Shown: positions 35,281 to 45,187 of the stretch, in pieces
Numbering within the stretch: the first letter of the stretch is position 1
Layout of the letters: each line of letters begins with the position of its first letter
Assembly (NCBI RefSeq): GCF_004339015.1
Contig: NZ_SMFQ01000004.1
Location: 619,901 to 683,900, forward strand
Length of the DNA stretch: 64,000 nt
Source: Cocleimonas flava
GTDB lineage: Bacteria; Pseudomonadota; Gammaproteobacteria; Thiotrichales; Thiotrichaceae
Reading direction: 5' to 3'
Notes under the pieces: generated by a model
What the model was told of the DNA's origin: nothing
What the model saw: only the letters and a program-made list of their open reading frames with translations
Database searches by the model: none
Translations under genes and position numbers: made by a program

Positions 35281-35943
35281 ATGTCAGCATTAAGAATAAA
35301 TGATATAGCACCAGATTTTACCGCAAACACAACCTTAGGCACGGTCAACTTTCACGAGTGGATTGGTGACAGTTGGGCTGTTTTATTTTCACACCCTAAA
35401 GACTTCACACCAGTTTGCACCACAGAGTTAGGTGAAGTTGCACGTCTACAACCTGAGTTTGAAAAACGCAATGTAAAAACAATTGGTCTAAGCGCAGATT
35501 CAATTGATAATCATGGCGAATGGGAAAAAGACATTGCAGAAACGCAAGGTTCAACCGTTAACTTCCCAATGATTGGCGACGAAGACCTTAACGTATCGAA
35601 GCTTTACAATATGCTTCCTGCAGATGAAGAAGCTGATGCAGATGGTCGTACCGCGGCTAACAACCAAACCGTTCGCACTGTATTTGTTATCGGACCAGAT
35701 AAGCGCATTAAACTAATGCTAACTTACCCAATGGCAACAGGTCGTAACTTCCAGGAAATCTTACGTGTTATCGATGCGATGCAATTAACCGCAGAGTACA
35801 AGGTAGCGACACCAGTAAACTGGGTAGATGGCGATGACGTGATCATTGTACCGACTGTGTCAGACGAAGAAGCAAAAGGACTTTTCCCAGCAGGATGGAA
35901 AACTATCAAGCCTTACTTAAGAACAACTAAGCAACCTGGCTAA
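35281..35943 (+). CDS. 1-Cys peroxiredoxin (Prx6-like)
   Basis: 220 residues. Reduces hydrogen and organic peroxides in the cytoplasm. Peroxidatic Cys46 in DFTPVCTTELGE; it is the only Cys in the protein, so it is a true 1-Cys type needing an external reductant. The C-terminal Prx domain (PVNWVDGDDVIIVPTVSDEEA) confirms the Prx6 group. Start ATG follows AAGGATTAAAC. Monocistronic, ended by a strong terminator. Confidence 0.95.
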   Translation: MSALRINDIAPDFTANTTLGTVNFHEWIGDSWAVLFSHPKDFTPVCTTELGEVARLQPEFEKRNVKTIGLSADSIDNHGEWEKDIAETQGSTVNFPMIGDEDLNVSKLYNMLPADEEADADGRTAANNQTVRTVFVIGPDKRIKLMLTYPMATGRNFQEILRVIDAMQLTAEYKVATPVNWVDGDDVIIVPTVSDEEAKGLFPAGWKTIKPYLRTTKQPG

Positions 35944-35969
35944 GTCATACTGGCTATCGCTTAAACACT

Positions 35970-35999
35970 AAAATAACCCACCATTTGGTGGGTTATTTT
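35970..35999 (+). terminator. Terminator of the peroxiredoxin gene
   Basis: AAAATAACCCACC-ATTT-GGTGGGTTATTTT, 13 perfect base pairs with a 4-nt loop and a T-rich right arm continuing TT. Confidence 0.92.
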
Positions 36000-36127
36000 T
36001 TGCCTATAAATAACACAAAGGCTACTTAAACCACCTACATTTTTTCCCAAAAAACGCTAATTAAGATAATACTTCTGGTCAGTCATCTATAATTAAAAAA
36101 GATACGATTACTCAGGAATTTCAATCA

Positions 36128-37495
36128 ATGACCCGCAGCAGCGATACTCACTCAAATCTTAAATCCAACCTAATATCAGAGCACTCTTTAAAATTCCCAG
36201 AGATCAAAGACCTAGCAAATGCTAAAGCAGTATTTTGGGTAAACAACCATCAATTACCTTTTGCTGATGCGCGCTCTACACTTGATTTTTCAGAATCTGA
36301 CGAGCACGATGCGGCGGCTCGCCTTGATCGGTTTAGCCCTTATATCGCTCTAACCTTTCCTGAAACTCGTCCCACTAACGGCATTATTGAATCGGACTTA
36401 GTCACCGCACCTACGATGCAAAAGGCGCTTGAAACCTTTTACGATATGGATCTTGCCGGTCGGTTACTGATTAAACTCGATAGCCACTTACCTATTTCTG
36501 GTTCCATCAAAGCACGTGGCGGCATTTATGAAGTACTCAAATATGCTGAGAGTCTCGCGATCAAAGCAGGTTTACTCAACACTAACGATGATTACTCCGT
36601 TTTAAGCACTGAAAAGTTTACCGAATTCTTTGGTGATTACGCTTTGGTCGTCGGCTCTACCGGAAACCTTGGCATGAGCATTGGCATTATGGGTGCAAGC
36701 CTCGGCTTAAAAGTCACGGTACACATGTCAGCTGATGCCCGACAATGGAAGAAAGACTTATTGCGCAGTAAAGGCGTGACCGTTCAAGAATACGAAGATG
36801 ATTACAGCTTCGCGGTAGCTCAAGGAAGAGCTGAAGCAGATAAAGACCCAAATTGTCACTTTGTCGATGACGAATCTTCAGCCGATTTATTCCTCGGCTA
36901 TTCTGTAGCCGCCAGACGATTGAAGAAGCAATTAGCAGAACTTGAAATTAACGTTGATGACGAACACCCACTGTTTGTTTATCTACCCTGTGGTGTTGGC
37001 GGAGGCCCTGGTGGTCTTAGCTTTGGCCTAAAATTAGCATTTGGAGATAATGTTCACTGCATATTCGCCGAACCCACTCATGCACCCGCTGTTATTTTAG
37101 GTTTAGGAACGGGGTTACACGAAGACATAAGTGCCAAAGATATCGGATTAGATGGTCTGACGGCAGCAGATGGTTTAGCCGTTAGCCGCCCCTCTGGCTT
37201 GGTGTGTAAAAACATGGAGCCACTACTCGATGGTGTATACACCGTTGAAGATAAAGAACTGTATCAACTACTTAGATTAGCCGCAGACACTGAGAAACTC
37301 CAACTAGAACCTTCTGCACTCGCAGGTTTCCCTGGCATCAACATCGTGAATAAGAACGAGAATTACCTAAAGGCCAAAGGACTCATGGAAAAAATGGAAA
37401 ATGCTACGCATATTGCATGGGCAACGGGTGGAAGTATGGTTCCTGATTCTGTGTGGCAGGATTACTATGATTTGGGTGATGCTAGAAATTGTTAG
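36128..37495 (+). CDS. dsdA: D-serine dehydratase
   Basis: 455 residues, PLP fold-type II enzyme converting D-serine to pyruvate and ammonia. The PLP-Lys segment is [13 protein letters not shown] (~residues 120-132). A Gly-rich phosphate-binding region (CGVGGGPGG, ~285-293) and [10 protein letters not shown] are also present. Length matches DsdA (~440). No dsdC-type regulator or permease is adjacent, so it stands alone. Ends in a region with an imperfect convergent terminator. Confidence 0.93.
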   Translation: MTRSSDTHSNLKSNLISEHSLKFPEIKDLANAKAVFWVNNHQLPFADARSTLDFSESDEHDAAARLDRFSPYIALTFPETRPTNGIIESDLVTAPTMQKALETFYDMDLAGRLLIKLDSHLPISGSIKARGGIYEVLKYAESLAIKAGLLNTNDDYSVLSTEKFTEFFGDYALVVGSTGNLGMSIGIMGASLGLKVTVHMSADARQWKKDLLRSKGVTVQEYEDDYSFAVAQGRAEADKDPNCHFVDDESSADLFLGYSVAARRLKKQLAELEINVDDEHPLFVYLPCGVGGGPGGLSFGLKLAFGDNVHCIFAEPTHAPAVILGLGTGLHEDISAKDIGLDGLTAADGLAVSRPSGLVCKNMEPLLDGVYTVEDKELYQLLRLAADTEKLQLEPSALAGFPGINIVNKNENYLKAKGLMEKMENATHIAWATGGSMVPDSVWQDYYDLGDARNC

Positions 37496-37533
37496 TGTAC
37501 CCCTTGGATAATTTCAAAGAATACACTAACAAT
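37488..37533. terminator. Long-loop inverted repeat between convergent dsdA and bioY
   Basis: ATTGTTAGTGTA (37488-37499) pairs perfectly with TACACTAACAAT (37522-37533). The 12-bp stem includes the dsdA stop codon and the loop is 22 nt. Not a classical T-tailed terminator, but placed between convergent genes. Confidence 0.35.
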
Positions 37534-37545
37534 ATATTTATCCTT

Positions 37546-38139
37546 CTAGCTTTTCTTTCCTAGTAATTTCCAAGCAAGAGGTAGTGAAAGAGCAGCTAAA
37601 CCTATTTTCAAAATTGCTCCTAACGCAAAAGGCGTAAAACCTAGTTCTAACAAAGATGCATCCCAACCAATAATACTGCCCAACCAGAGTAAGCCAAAAG
37701 CAAAAATTATTGCGGTACCAATTGTCATAGAAATCAAGGTAGATAAAATATTTTTACCAAAACCACGCTCAGCAAGAATACCTACAGTTACAGCTGATAC
37801 TAAAAATCCTAAAAGATACCCACCTGTTGGGCCAAACATATAGGCAAGACCAATACCACGCTCTGGGCTTCCTGAAAAGACAGGAAGTCCTAATGCTCCT
37901 TCAACTAGATATAACGTAATAGTTGCTCCACCGAGCTTCGCACCATAAGACATCCCTATCATCAAGACAACAAACGTTTGCATTGTCATTGGCACAGGAT
38001 AGAAAGGTATACTAATTTTGGCTGACGCCCATAGAGCTAAGGAACCCACAAGGGCTAGAAATACCTTTGTCAGCATCGAGTCTTTTAATCCAGATACTTC
38101 CTGGATGAGTGTTGGGTAGGTAATTTGTTTAAAGAACAT
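37546..38139 (-). CDS. bioY: BioY biotin transporter
   Basis: 197 residues, six membrane helices, S-component of biotin ECF transporters; family motifs FYPVPMTMQTFVVLMIG and GPTGGYLLGFL are clear. No EcfT/EcfA genes lie nearby, so it either works alone (as some BioY do) or shares a distant module. Last gene of the biotin-dependent block, 154 bp after pxpC, and probably there to supply biotin to the carrier protein encoded upstream. Confidence 0.93.
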   Translation of the reverse strand: MFFKQITYPTLIQEVSGLKDSMLTKVFLALVGSLALWASAKISIPFYPVPMTMQTFVVLMIGMSYGAKLGGATITLYLVEGALGLPVFSGSPERGIGLAYMFGPTGGYLLGFLVSAVTVGILAERGFGKNILSTLISMTIGTAIIFAFGLLWLGSIIGWDASLLELGFTPFALGAILKIGLAALSLPLAWKLLGKKS

Positions 38140-38293
38140 ACTGTTCCTCCAATTATTAATTAGTTAAGTAAATAGATATATGCTGATTAAGAAATACATT
38201 TAACAGATTGTTTAATATTTCCTATATCCTCAATATATGTCCAAATTAAAAAGCGTATAAAAATCAAATTTATTGCTAAATCATCACTCTGAT

Positions 38294-39268
38294 TTAACTA
38301 AGAAAATCTCTTACTTTTGAAAGCTTTTCTTTTCTTTCTCTTCGAGCAATAAGAGCTTCTTCCATAGTGACAGGGACAAACGTGCTAGGTTTATTTGGCT
38401 GAAGTTGACCGATTAAATCCATATCAGCAGAAATAACGACACCAACCATGAAATAACCACCACCTGAGACGGCATCACGATGTAGGACAATAGGTTCTGA
38501 GCCACTAGGAACTTGAATTGATCCATATGGATAACAACTATCAACTATATTTGATGGATCAGAACCCGCACCAAAGGCCTGCTCTCTATCAACAAAATCT
38601 AATGCTTCCCCGCCTTTAAAACGGTAACCGATACGATCAGCTTCAGGTGCAACTTTCCATGTATCATTAATAAAAGTTGCTTGAGATTTTTCTGTTATAC
38701 GATGCCAGTAAATTCCAGGTATAAATCTTAGTTCACCAGGCTTCTGTGGAAGATTTCTTAGGCTTTCATCAATACTTTTTTCAGTATGCTTACTAATGTC
38801 ACACTCGTTTATTGGCAACTCATCCTGAGCAGCTAAACCCCTACCTTCAAAACCTCCTAGTGCTCCAAGCGTGTATGTTGATCGACTACCTAATATTATT
38901 GGTACATCAATTCCACCTGAAACCGCAATATAAGCTCTTGCTCCAGAGGTAAGAAAATCAAACGATAAAGTTTGACCTGCTTTTATCACAAAAGAAGCCC
39001 ATGTACTTTTAGCCTCACCATCAACTTTAGGTAGCATTCCTGCGCCAGTGACTGCAACAATAGCATCTTTGTTAAATAGTAATTCAGGCCCCATAAAAGC
39101 TGCTTCAAGAACTGCAGCACCTTCATCGTTACCGACTAATAAATTTGAAACTCTTAAAGCGTAACGATCCATTCCACCAGATAAAGGAATGCCTAAATGA
39201 TAATAACCAGGTCTACCAAGATCTTGAACACTAGTTGATAACCCAGGTGTGATTACTTTAATTGACAT
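38294..39268 (-). CDS. pxpC: PxpC-like (KipA / allophanate hydrolase subunit 2) carboxyltransferase
   Basis: 324 residues from ATG 39268, which follows a perfect AGGAGG; a longer upstream reading is rejected. Biotin-dependent carboxyltransferase family, motif GLSTSVQDLGRPGYYHLGIPLSGGMDRYA at the start. Partners with the gene at 39258 (11-bp overlap) as the PxpBC-type catalytic unit acting on a cyclic amide. In this cluster a carboxylated biotin carrier is available, unlike in the E. coli PxpABC set. Confidence 0.9.
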   Translation of the reverse strand: MSIKVITPGLSTSVQDLGRPGYYHLGIPLSGGMDRYALRVSNLLVGNDEGAAVLEAAFMGPELLFNKDAIVAVTGAGMLPKVDGEAKSTWASFVIKAGQTLSFDFLTSGARAYIAVSGGIDVPIILGSRSTYTLGALGGFEGRGLAAQDELPINECDISKHTEKSIDESLRNLPQKPGELRFIPGIYWHRITEKSQATFINDTWKVAPEADRIGYRFKGGEALDFVDREQAFGAGSDPSNIVDSCYPYGSIQVPSGSEPIVLHRDAVSGGGYFMVGVVISADMDLIGQLQPNKPSTFVPVTMEEALIARRERKEKLSKVRDFLS

Positions 39269-40133
39269 ATAAAGCCTCCTTAATAACTTTGTTATAGCCT
39301 TCCATGTCATTATTAAAATCATCTAACACGAAAGTCACCGGTTTTGTGAGAGGTTCAAATGTACCCTCCTCCACATCAAGTAGTATTTGATCGTATTCGT
39401 CTCTATCGACCGATCTATATTTAACAATATCTCCTGGTTTAAAAAACAACATGAAATCCTTCAGATGATTTACCTTCTGGTTTGGATCGAAAATTGGCAT
39501 TGGGGTTACACCAAACATCTGATAGCCTCCTGCACCCCGTACGGAATAGATACACGAAAAACAACCTCCATGACCTACAGTATGCTTTGGGGTATCTGTG
39601 CGAGGTCGAAGATACTTCGGAACTTCTATTTGATGTTCTCTATCAACTAACTGATACATAAATGGTAAACCCGCAACAAAACCTACCATTGTGACTATCC
39701 AGGGTGTTTCTTGATGAGCGTTGATGAAATCGTCAACAGAATCAAAATTATTAATGCGTGCCCCATACTCTAGATCGGTTCCATCAGGATCTTGATGTCT
39801 TTCTCTGAATCTCATTAATGTTTCATGGGTCCATGGATCATTGTAGTAAACAGGAATTTCAATAATTCGTGTTTCTAAAACATTTTCAATATGATCTACA
39901 TCATTTTCAATTCCAACTAATGTATCCATCATATCGTTTGGATGTATTTTGTCGGGATCATACTTTATTTGAAAAGAGGCATTTGCAGGACAGACTTCAA
40001 TAATCCCATCAATATTCTTTTCTTTAATTTGATTGGTCATGGCTAGGCTTTTAAAAAAAGCTTCTAGAGACATTTCTTTATCTACTTCAACGAAAATGTG
40101 CTCATCACCGCCAAAGGAATAGCGTGTTTTCAT
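39258..40133 (-). CDS. pxpB: PxpB-like (KipI / allophanate hydrolase subunit 1)
   Basis: 291 residues, longer than PxpB (~220): the N-terminal ~85 residues (YSFGGDEHIFVEVDKEMSLEAF and on) are the usual entry domain. The catalytic part has VGFVAGLPFMYQL (GF-x-G-P-Y-like motif), RTDTPKHTVGHGGCFSCIYSV and GGYQMFGVTPMPIFDP. Partner of PxpC; they overlap by 11 bp. Preceded on the minus strand by GGAG. Confidence 0.9.
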   Translation of the reverse strand: MKTRYSFGGDEHIFVEVDKEMSLEAFFKSLAMTNQIKEKNIDGIIEVCPANASFQIKYDPDKIHPNDMMDTLVGIENDVDHIENVLETRIIEIPVYYNDPWTHETLMRFRERHQDPDGTDLEYGARINNFDSVDDFINAHQETPWIVTMVGFVAGLPFMYQLVDREHQIEVPKYLRPRTDTPKHTVGHGGCFSCIYSVRGAGGYQMFGVTPMPIFDPNQKVNHLKDFMLFFKPGDIVKYRSVDRDEYDQILLDVEEGTFEPLTKPVTFVLDDFNNDMEGYNKVIKEALYVN

Positions 40134-40149
40134 TTTGTTTCTCCTTAAA

Positions 40150-41517
40150 TTAGCGACTCAAATTACTACTATTTGTTTCTAACCAAGATTCAAGCCATTT
40201 TGTATCGTAATCACCTGATATTACTGATGGGTCTTTAGCTAACGCTTGAAAGAGAGGTTTAGTAGTTTTGACCCCTTCAATTTCAAGTTCTGATAACGCC
40301 CTTTCTAATCTTTTGATTGCACTAAGCCTATCTTCATCGTGAACAATCAATTTACCGAGTAGAGAGTCGTAATATGGAGAAATTTTATAATTTGCAAACA
40401 AATGGGTATCCATTCGCACACCGGGACCACCAGGAAAATGAACTTTACTTACAACACCAGGATTAGGTAAGAAATTATTAGAAGCATCTTCTGCATTTAA
40501 ACGGACTTCGATAGCATGGCCTTTAATTTTAATTTCATCTTGCTTAAATCTAAGTTTTTCACCATTTGCAACACGAATCATTTCTCTCAATAAATCTACG
40601 CCCGTTATCATTTCTGTCACAGGGTGTTCTACTTGTATACGTGTGTTCATTTCTATGAAAAAGAAATCTTCTGAAGTCTCATCGTATAAAAACTCAACGG
40701 TACCAGCACCTTTGTAATTTACTGACTTGGCTAAAGAAACTGCAGATTCACAGAGTTTATTTCTAACACTCTCGGTTAATAAAAATGCCGGAGCCTCTTC
40801 CCAAACTTTTTGCCTTCTTCTTTGAAGAGAACACTCTCTTTCAAAGAAATGCACTACATCAGTACCATCACCTAACAACTGAACCTCAACATGACGACCA
40901 GTCTCTATATATTTTTCAATATATAGCCCTCCATTTCCAAAAGCCGCTTTAGCCTCAGTACTGGCTTCAGCGATAGCACGTTCAAGTTCTTCTATATTTT
41001 CTACAATTCGAATTCCTCTTCCGCCACCACCTGCTGTAGCTTTAACCATTAAAGGAAATCCATATTGATCGGCTACATCTTTTGCTTCAGCAAAGTCACT
41101 TAATAAACCTTTACTTCCAGGAACAGTAGGAACACCTGCTTTATCCGCTGCATAACGTGCTGAAATTTTATCTCCCATCTGACGTATAGTCTCTCCAGAA
41201 GGGCCGACAAAGATCATCCCTGCGTTAGTAACTGCCTCAGCAAATTCAGCATTCTCTGAGAAAAACCCATAACCCGGATGAACAGCATCAGCATCTACTT
41301 CTTTTGCTGCCTGAAGTATTACTTCCATATTTAAATAAGACTTACTTGCCGAAGCTGGACCAATATTTACAGTCTCGTCAGCAATTTTTACAGCCAGAGA
41401 ATCTTCATCAGCATCGCTGTATACCTGAACAGTCTTTATTCCAAGCTCTTGTGCTGCTCTACAAATACGTACAGCAATTTCGCCTCTATTTGCAATTAAC
41501 AGTTTATTTATACTCAT
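40150..41517 (-). CDS. Biotin carboxylase subunit (AccC-type)
   Basis: 455 residues, full-length biotin carboxylase: LLIANRGEIAVRICRAAQELGI at the start, ATP-grasp KATAGGGGRGIR (~residues 155-168), FIEMNTRIQVEHPVTE (~283-298). Carboxylates biotin on the carrier protein at 41531 using ATP and bicarbonate. Located inside the Pxp block rather than with accA/accB/accD, so probably not the fatty-acid enzyme. Confidence 0.93.
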   Translation of the reverse strand: MSINKLLIANRGEIAVRICRAAQELGIKTVQVYSDADEDSLAVKIADETVNIGPASASKSYLNMEVILQAAKEVDADAVHPGYGFFSENAEFAEAVTNAGMIFVGPSGETIRQMGDKISARYAADKAGVPTVPGSKGLLSDFAEAKDVADQYGFPLMVKATAGGGGRGIRIVENIEELERAIAEASTEAKAAFGNGGLYIEKYIETGRHVEVQLLGDGTDVVHFFERECSLQRRRQKVWEEAPAFLLTESVRNKLCESAVSLAKSVNYKGAGTVEFLYDETSEDFFFIEMNTRIQVEHPVTEMITGVDLLREMIRVANGEKLRFKQDEIKIKGHAIEVRLNAEDASNNFLPNPGVVSKVHFPGGPGVRMDTHLFANYKISPYYDSLLGKLIVHDEDRLSAIKRLERALSELEIEGVKTTKPLFQALAKDPSVISGDYDTKWLESWLETNSSNLSR

Positions 41518-41530
41518 GACAAATTTCCTA

Positions 41531-41779
41531 TTACTCTGATATTTCTATTTCTAGTAAAACTTGCCCTGGAGAAACTTCATCTTCATTTTCAACGAGGTAA
41601 CCTTTAAATGTTCCTGATGTGTCAGATACAATTGTGTGAAAAGATTTCATCACTTCAACCAAACACAGCGAATCGCCTTCTGAAACAACATCACCTACTT
41701 GTTTATATACCGGTTCATCTGGGCTGGGCTGTGTATAAAATATTCCTGGTACTGGAGACATAAATTCTTTAATAGCCAT
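41531..41779 (-). CDS. Biotin carrier (BCCP-like) protein, 82 aa
   Basis: 82 residues, minimal biotinyl/lipoyl domain. The biotin Lys is K45 in VEVMKSFHTI, a variant of the usual AMKM motif. Lacks the long N-terminal linker of AccB. Lies 13 bp before the biotin carboxylase gene and in the same operon, making it the biotin shuttle of this system. Confidence 0.9.
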   Translation of the reverse strand: MAIKEFMSPVPGIFYTQPSPDEPVYKQVGDVVSEGDSLCLVEVMKSFHTIVSDTSGTFKGYLVENEDEVSPGQVLLEIEISE

Positions 41780-41816
41780 GACATAATCCTCTTATAAATA
41801 TTACAAATAATTCAAC

Positions 41817-42542
41817 TTACATTTGTTTCAAAGCAGTGGATAAACTTTCAGCAATTTCAACAGCATTTGGTGTATCTGAATGAACACAAATGGTTTCAGC
41901 TTTAACCGCTAACTCTTTCCCATTGACACTTAAAATTGTGCCGTTCTTTATTGCACTTAAACATTTCTCAACAACTTTTTCTGGGTCCACTGCCTCATGC
42001 ACTCTGCTGATAATTAACCCACCATTATCGTCATAATCGAGATCAGCAAAAAACTCAGATTTAAATTCAACCCCCTTTGCTTTACATTGCTCTTCTTGTT
42101 TTGTTCCTGTAATCCCTAAAACAGGGACTTTAAATAAATCTCCGACATCAGCAATGATTTCAGCAACATGCTCTTGTCTTGATGCCATTCCATATAAAGC
42201 TCCATGAGCTTTTAAATGGCTTAGTGGAACATCTAGCTTTTTTAAAAACCCCATTAGTGCGCCAACCTGATAAACCACAATATTGTAAAGTTCGGTTTTA
42301 TTTACTTTCATTTCTCTTCGACCAAATCCAACTAGATCTGGAAGTGAAAAATGTGCCCCAACTCTGACATTGTGCTTTTTTGCTAGTACTGCTGTATTCA
42401 TCATGTGATTTGGATCCGATGCATGAAACCCACAAGCAATATTTGCTTCAGTAATAAAAGGCATAATTGCTTCATCATTTCCTAATTGATAAATTCCAAA
42501 GCTTTCTCCCATATCACAGTTAATATTTACATCTATATTCAT
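41817..42542 (-). CDS. pxpA: PxpA-like (LamB/YcsF) protein
   Basis: 241 residues, LamB/YcsF family with the signature NINCDMGESFGIYQLGNDEAIMPFITEANIACGFHASDP at the start. Third part of the PxpABC 5-oxoprolinase-type system, thought to open the cyclic amide with ATP. Preceded by GGAGG on the minus strand. Length fits the family (~245). Confidence 0.92.
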   Translation of the reverse strand: MNIDVNINCDMGESFGIYQLGNDEAIMPFITEANIACGFHASDPNHMMNTAVLAKKHNVRVGAHFSLPDLVGFGRREMKVNKTELYNIVVYQVGALMGFLKKLDVPLSHLKAHGALYGMASRQEHVAEIIADVGDLFKVPVLGITGTKQEEQCKAKGVEFKSEFFADLDYDDNGGLIISRVHEAVDPEKVVEKCLSAIKNGTILSVNGKELAVKAETICVHSDTPNAVEIAESLSTALKQM

Positions 42543-42569
42543 AACTCCCTCCTATGTACTTTTTATAAT

Positions 42570-43616
42570 TTAATTATAAAGACTCTTCATGACTCGAATT
42601 CGCAACTGATCCGCAATAACTGCCAAAATTAAAAGCAATCCTATAACGACCGTCTGCAAGTATGATTCAACCCGCGCTAAATTCATGCCATTCTGCACAA
42701 GGCCTATAAACAAAGCACCTAATACGACATTTTCTAGACGACCATGCCCACCACGTAAACTGACACCTGCAATGACACATGCAGCAATCGACTCCAAAGG
42801 CATAGCTGAACCAATATTGGCTTCACCAGTATCCAATCGAGCAGTTAACAGTAGACCAGCAATTGCAGTAGTTGCGGCACAAATCAAATAAGCTAAAAAT
42901 TTCACAAGTCCTGTATTTATTCCAGATAAGCTCGCAGCCTTGGTATTCCCACCAACTGCGTAGAAATATCTACCCAAACGAGTCCAATTTAGAAGGAAAT
43001 ACAGCATGCAAATTAGTACCCCGCCAATGAAAACCGGAGCAGGTATTCCTAAAAATTTGCCATAACCGAATATATTTCCGAACTCAGGAGGCATTCCATA
43101 TACTGGTGTGCCACCCGTCATGTATAAGGCAACTCCAAATCCAACAGATGAAATCCCTAACGTCATCATGAAAGGAGAAACATTTAATAAGGAAACACCA
43201 AGTCCGTTTATTACTCCGACAAAACTACCCGCTAAAATTCCTGCAAAACAGCCGAGTGTTATAACCAACCAAACTGAATCTGGCATAATCGTATGTAAAA
43301 TAGCCATTGCTGTTGCACTTACAACGGAAGTTAGAGCAACAATAGTTCCTACCGAAAGATCAAAGCCACCGGTTAACAGTACGAACATTTGCCCCACTGA
43401 AACTAAAATTAGAAAGGATGATTGTCGAACGACACTTGATAAATTTCGGCTGGTTAAAAAATTATCTGAAGTTACTGCAAATACAATAATTGCAATAATC
43501 AAAAGAAAGGGCAAAACGCCAATTTTCACAAACACCATTTTGAAAAAATTTAAAGCTCCTTTCTTTTCAGAATCTGTATTCGCTGTTTCAAGCTGTAATT
43601 CTATTTCTGCTGACAC
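42570..43616 (-). CDS. RbsC-type ABC permease
   Basis: 348 residues, 9-10 membrane helices, BPD_transp_2 family used for sugars and related solutes. Typical motifs: VLLTGGFDLSVGTIVALTSV, NPF-like GVSLLNVSPFMMTLG and SLRGGHGRLENVVLGALF. Works with the ATPase whose stop codon lies 1 bp upstream and with the TorT-like binding protein. Confidence 0.92.
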   Translation of the reverse strand: MSAEIELQLETANTDSEKKGALNFFKMVFVKIGVLPFLLIIAIIVFAVTSDNFLTSRNLSSVVRQSSFLILVSVGQMFVLLTGGFDLSVGTIVALTSVVSATAMAILHTIMPDSVWLVITLGCFAGILAGSFVGVINGLGVSLLNVSPFMMTLGISSVGFGVALYMTGGTPVYGMPPEFGNIFGYGKFLGIPAPVFIGGVLICMLYFLLNWTRLGRYFYAVGGNTKAASLSGINTGLVKFLAYLICAATTAIAGLLLTARLDTGEANIGSAMPLESIAACVIAGVSLRGGHGRLENVVLGALFIGLVQNGMNLARVESYLQTVVIGLLLILAVIADQLRIRVMKSLYN

Positions 43617-43617
43617 C

Positions 43618-45159
43618 TTAAGCTACCTCTTTATCAAAAAAGTTCATTAGTACGTTTTCTTGTGTGATTTCATCACCACGAAGCTCTGTTTGTAACTTAC
43701 CGCGATGCATTACATATAAACGATGACTCATATTTATAACCTCAGGTAGGTCTGAAGAAATGATAATTACAGCTGCACCCTCTTCACATAATTTCGCAAT
43801 GAATTTATATATTTCTACCCTTGTACCTACATCAACACCAACCGTTGGCTCATCAAAAACAAATAACTTAACATCTCTAGTTAAACATTTAGCCAATAGG
43901 ACCTTTTGCTGGTTTCCTCCAGAAAAATGCTCTACCTCTCGATTAATTTTTAAAGGATGCAATTGCAGCTTTGTCGCTAAACTTAGGGTCTCCTTTAATT
44001 CATGAGATCTCCTGAGAAGATTCCATTTATTAAATTTTGGTAAATGCAAGGAAGGTAAAGAGATATTTTCCTGACAACTTCTAATCATCACTAACCCTTC
44101 CCCTTTCCTATCGGGCGGACTATAGAAAAACCCTTTATCTAGCATTTGCCTGGTTGTCATATTGGTAACATCTTCACCATCAAATATGACTTTCCCAGAA
44201 GAAACGCTTTGTATTCCAAAACATGCTCTGATTAAAGCTGACTTCCCTGCACCAACAAGACCTGCTAACCCAACAATTTCGCCAGGAGACACATGAACTG
44301 ACACATCTTTGATTCTGTGGTTTTTGGTACTTAAGTTTTCTATGGAGAGAATCTTATCTTTGGGCTTAAAGTCTATTTTTGGAAAAATTTCACCAACAAC
44401 TCGCCCCGTCATCAGGTTAATTAAATTTGATTCAGTGGTAGATTTAGCGTCAACCGTATCAACATATTTACCGTCCCTCAGCACAGTTATCCTATCTGCT
44501 ATTCGACGGATTTCTGCCATACGATGCGTTATATAAATAACACCAACGCCTTGAGCTTTTAGCATTTCAACCAATCTAAATAATTGATCAGTTTCACGTT
44601 CGGTTAAAGAAGCCGTCGGCTCATCCAGAATTAAGACTGAAACCTCCGATCTAAATGCCTTCGCAATTTCTACCATCTGTTGCTCAGCCCTAGATAAATA
44701 AGACACGATCTGAGAAGGTTTCAGATCAAAGCCTAAGTCTTTCAATATCTTCTCAGCTTCAATGTGCAATTCCTTTTTTCTAAGAATCTTATTCTTAACT
44801 CGCTCATCACCTAAAAATAAGTTTTGCTCAACATTTAGTTGCCCCACAAGAGAAAACTCTTGGAAAACAGCGCTGATACCTAGAGATCTAGCATAACGAA
44901 CTGACTTCAAATCCACGGGTTCCCCCCTAAAGCGAATTTCTCCGCTTGTAGGGGTGTGAACACCAGCAATCATTGAAATCATTGTGGATTTACCTGCACC
45001 ATTTTCACCAAACAGTACATGCACCTCTCCAGCTTTTAGATTAAATGAAACATTGTCGAGGGCTAACACCCCAGGAAAACGTTTACTAACCCCTTCAACT
45101 CTTAATAATGTTTCGCCTTCTTTAACAGAGTCAGATAAAAGTTGAGACTTACTATTCAT
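43618..45159 (-). CDS. RbsA-type twin-domain ABC ATPase
   Basis: 513 residues from ATG 45159 (a TTG at 45171 is less likely). Two ATPase domains: Walker A GENGAGKST (~residue 45-53) and GLVGAGKSA (~296-304), signature LSRAEQQMVEIA and FSGGNQQKVLLA, Walker B ILDEPTASL and FDEPTVGVD. Energises the permease at 42570. Order with the binding protein is as in ribose-type operons. Confidence 0.93.
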   Translation of the reverse strand: MNSKSQLLSDSVKEGETLLRVEGVSKRFPGVLALDNVSFNLKAGEVHVLFGENGAGKSTMISMIAGVHTPTSGEIRFRGEPVDLKSVRYARSLGISAVFQEFSLVGQLNVEQNLFLGDERVKNKILRKKELHIEAEKILKDLGFDLKPSQIVSYLSRAEQQMVEIAKAFRSEVSVLILDEPTASLTERETDQLFRLVEMLKAQGVGVIYITHRMAEIRRIADRITVLRDGKYVDTVDAKSTTESNLINLMTGRVVGEIFPKIDFKPKDKILSIENLSTKNHRIKDVSVHVSPGEIVGLAGLVGAGKSALIRACFGIQSVSSGKVIFDGEDVTNMTTRQMLDKGFFYSPPDRKGEGLVMIRSCQENISLPSLHLPKFNKWNLLRRSHELKETLSLATKLQLHPLKINREVEHFSGGNQQKVLLAKCLTRDVKLFVFDEPTVGVDVGTRVEIYKFIAKLCEEGAAVIIISSDLPEVINMSHRLYVMHRGKLQTELRGDEITQENVLMNFFDKEVA

Positions 45160-45187
45160 AAAAATAACCAAGTTCCAAAATGAAGAA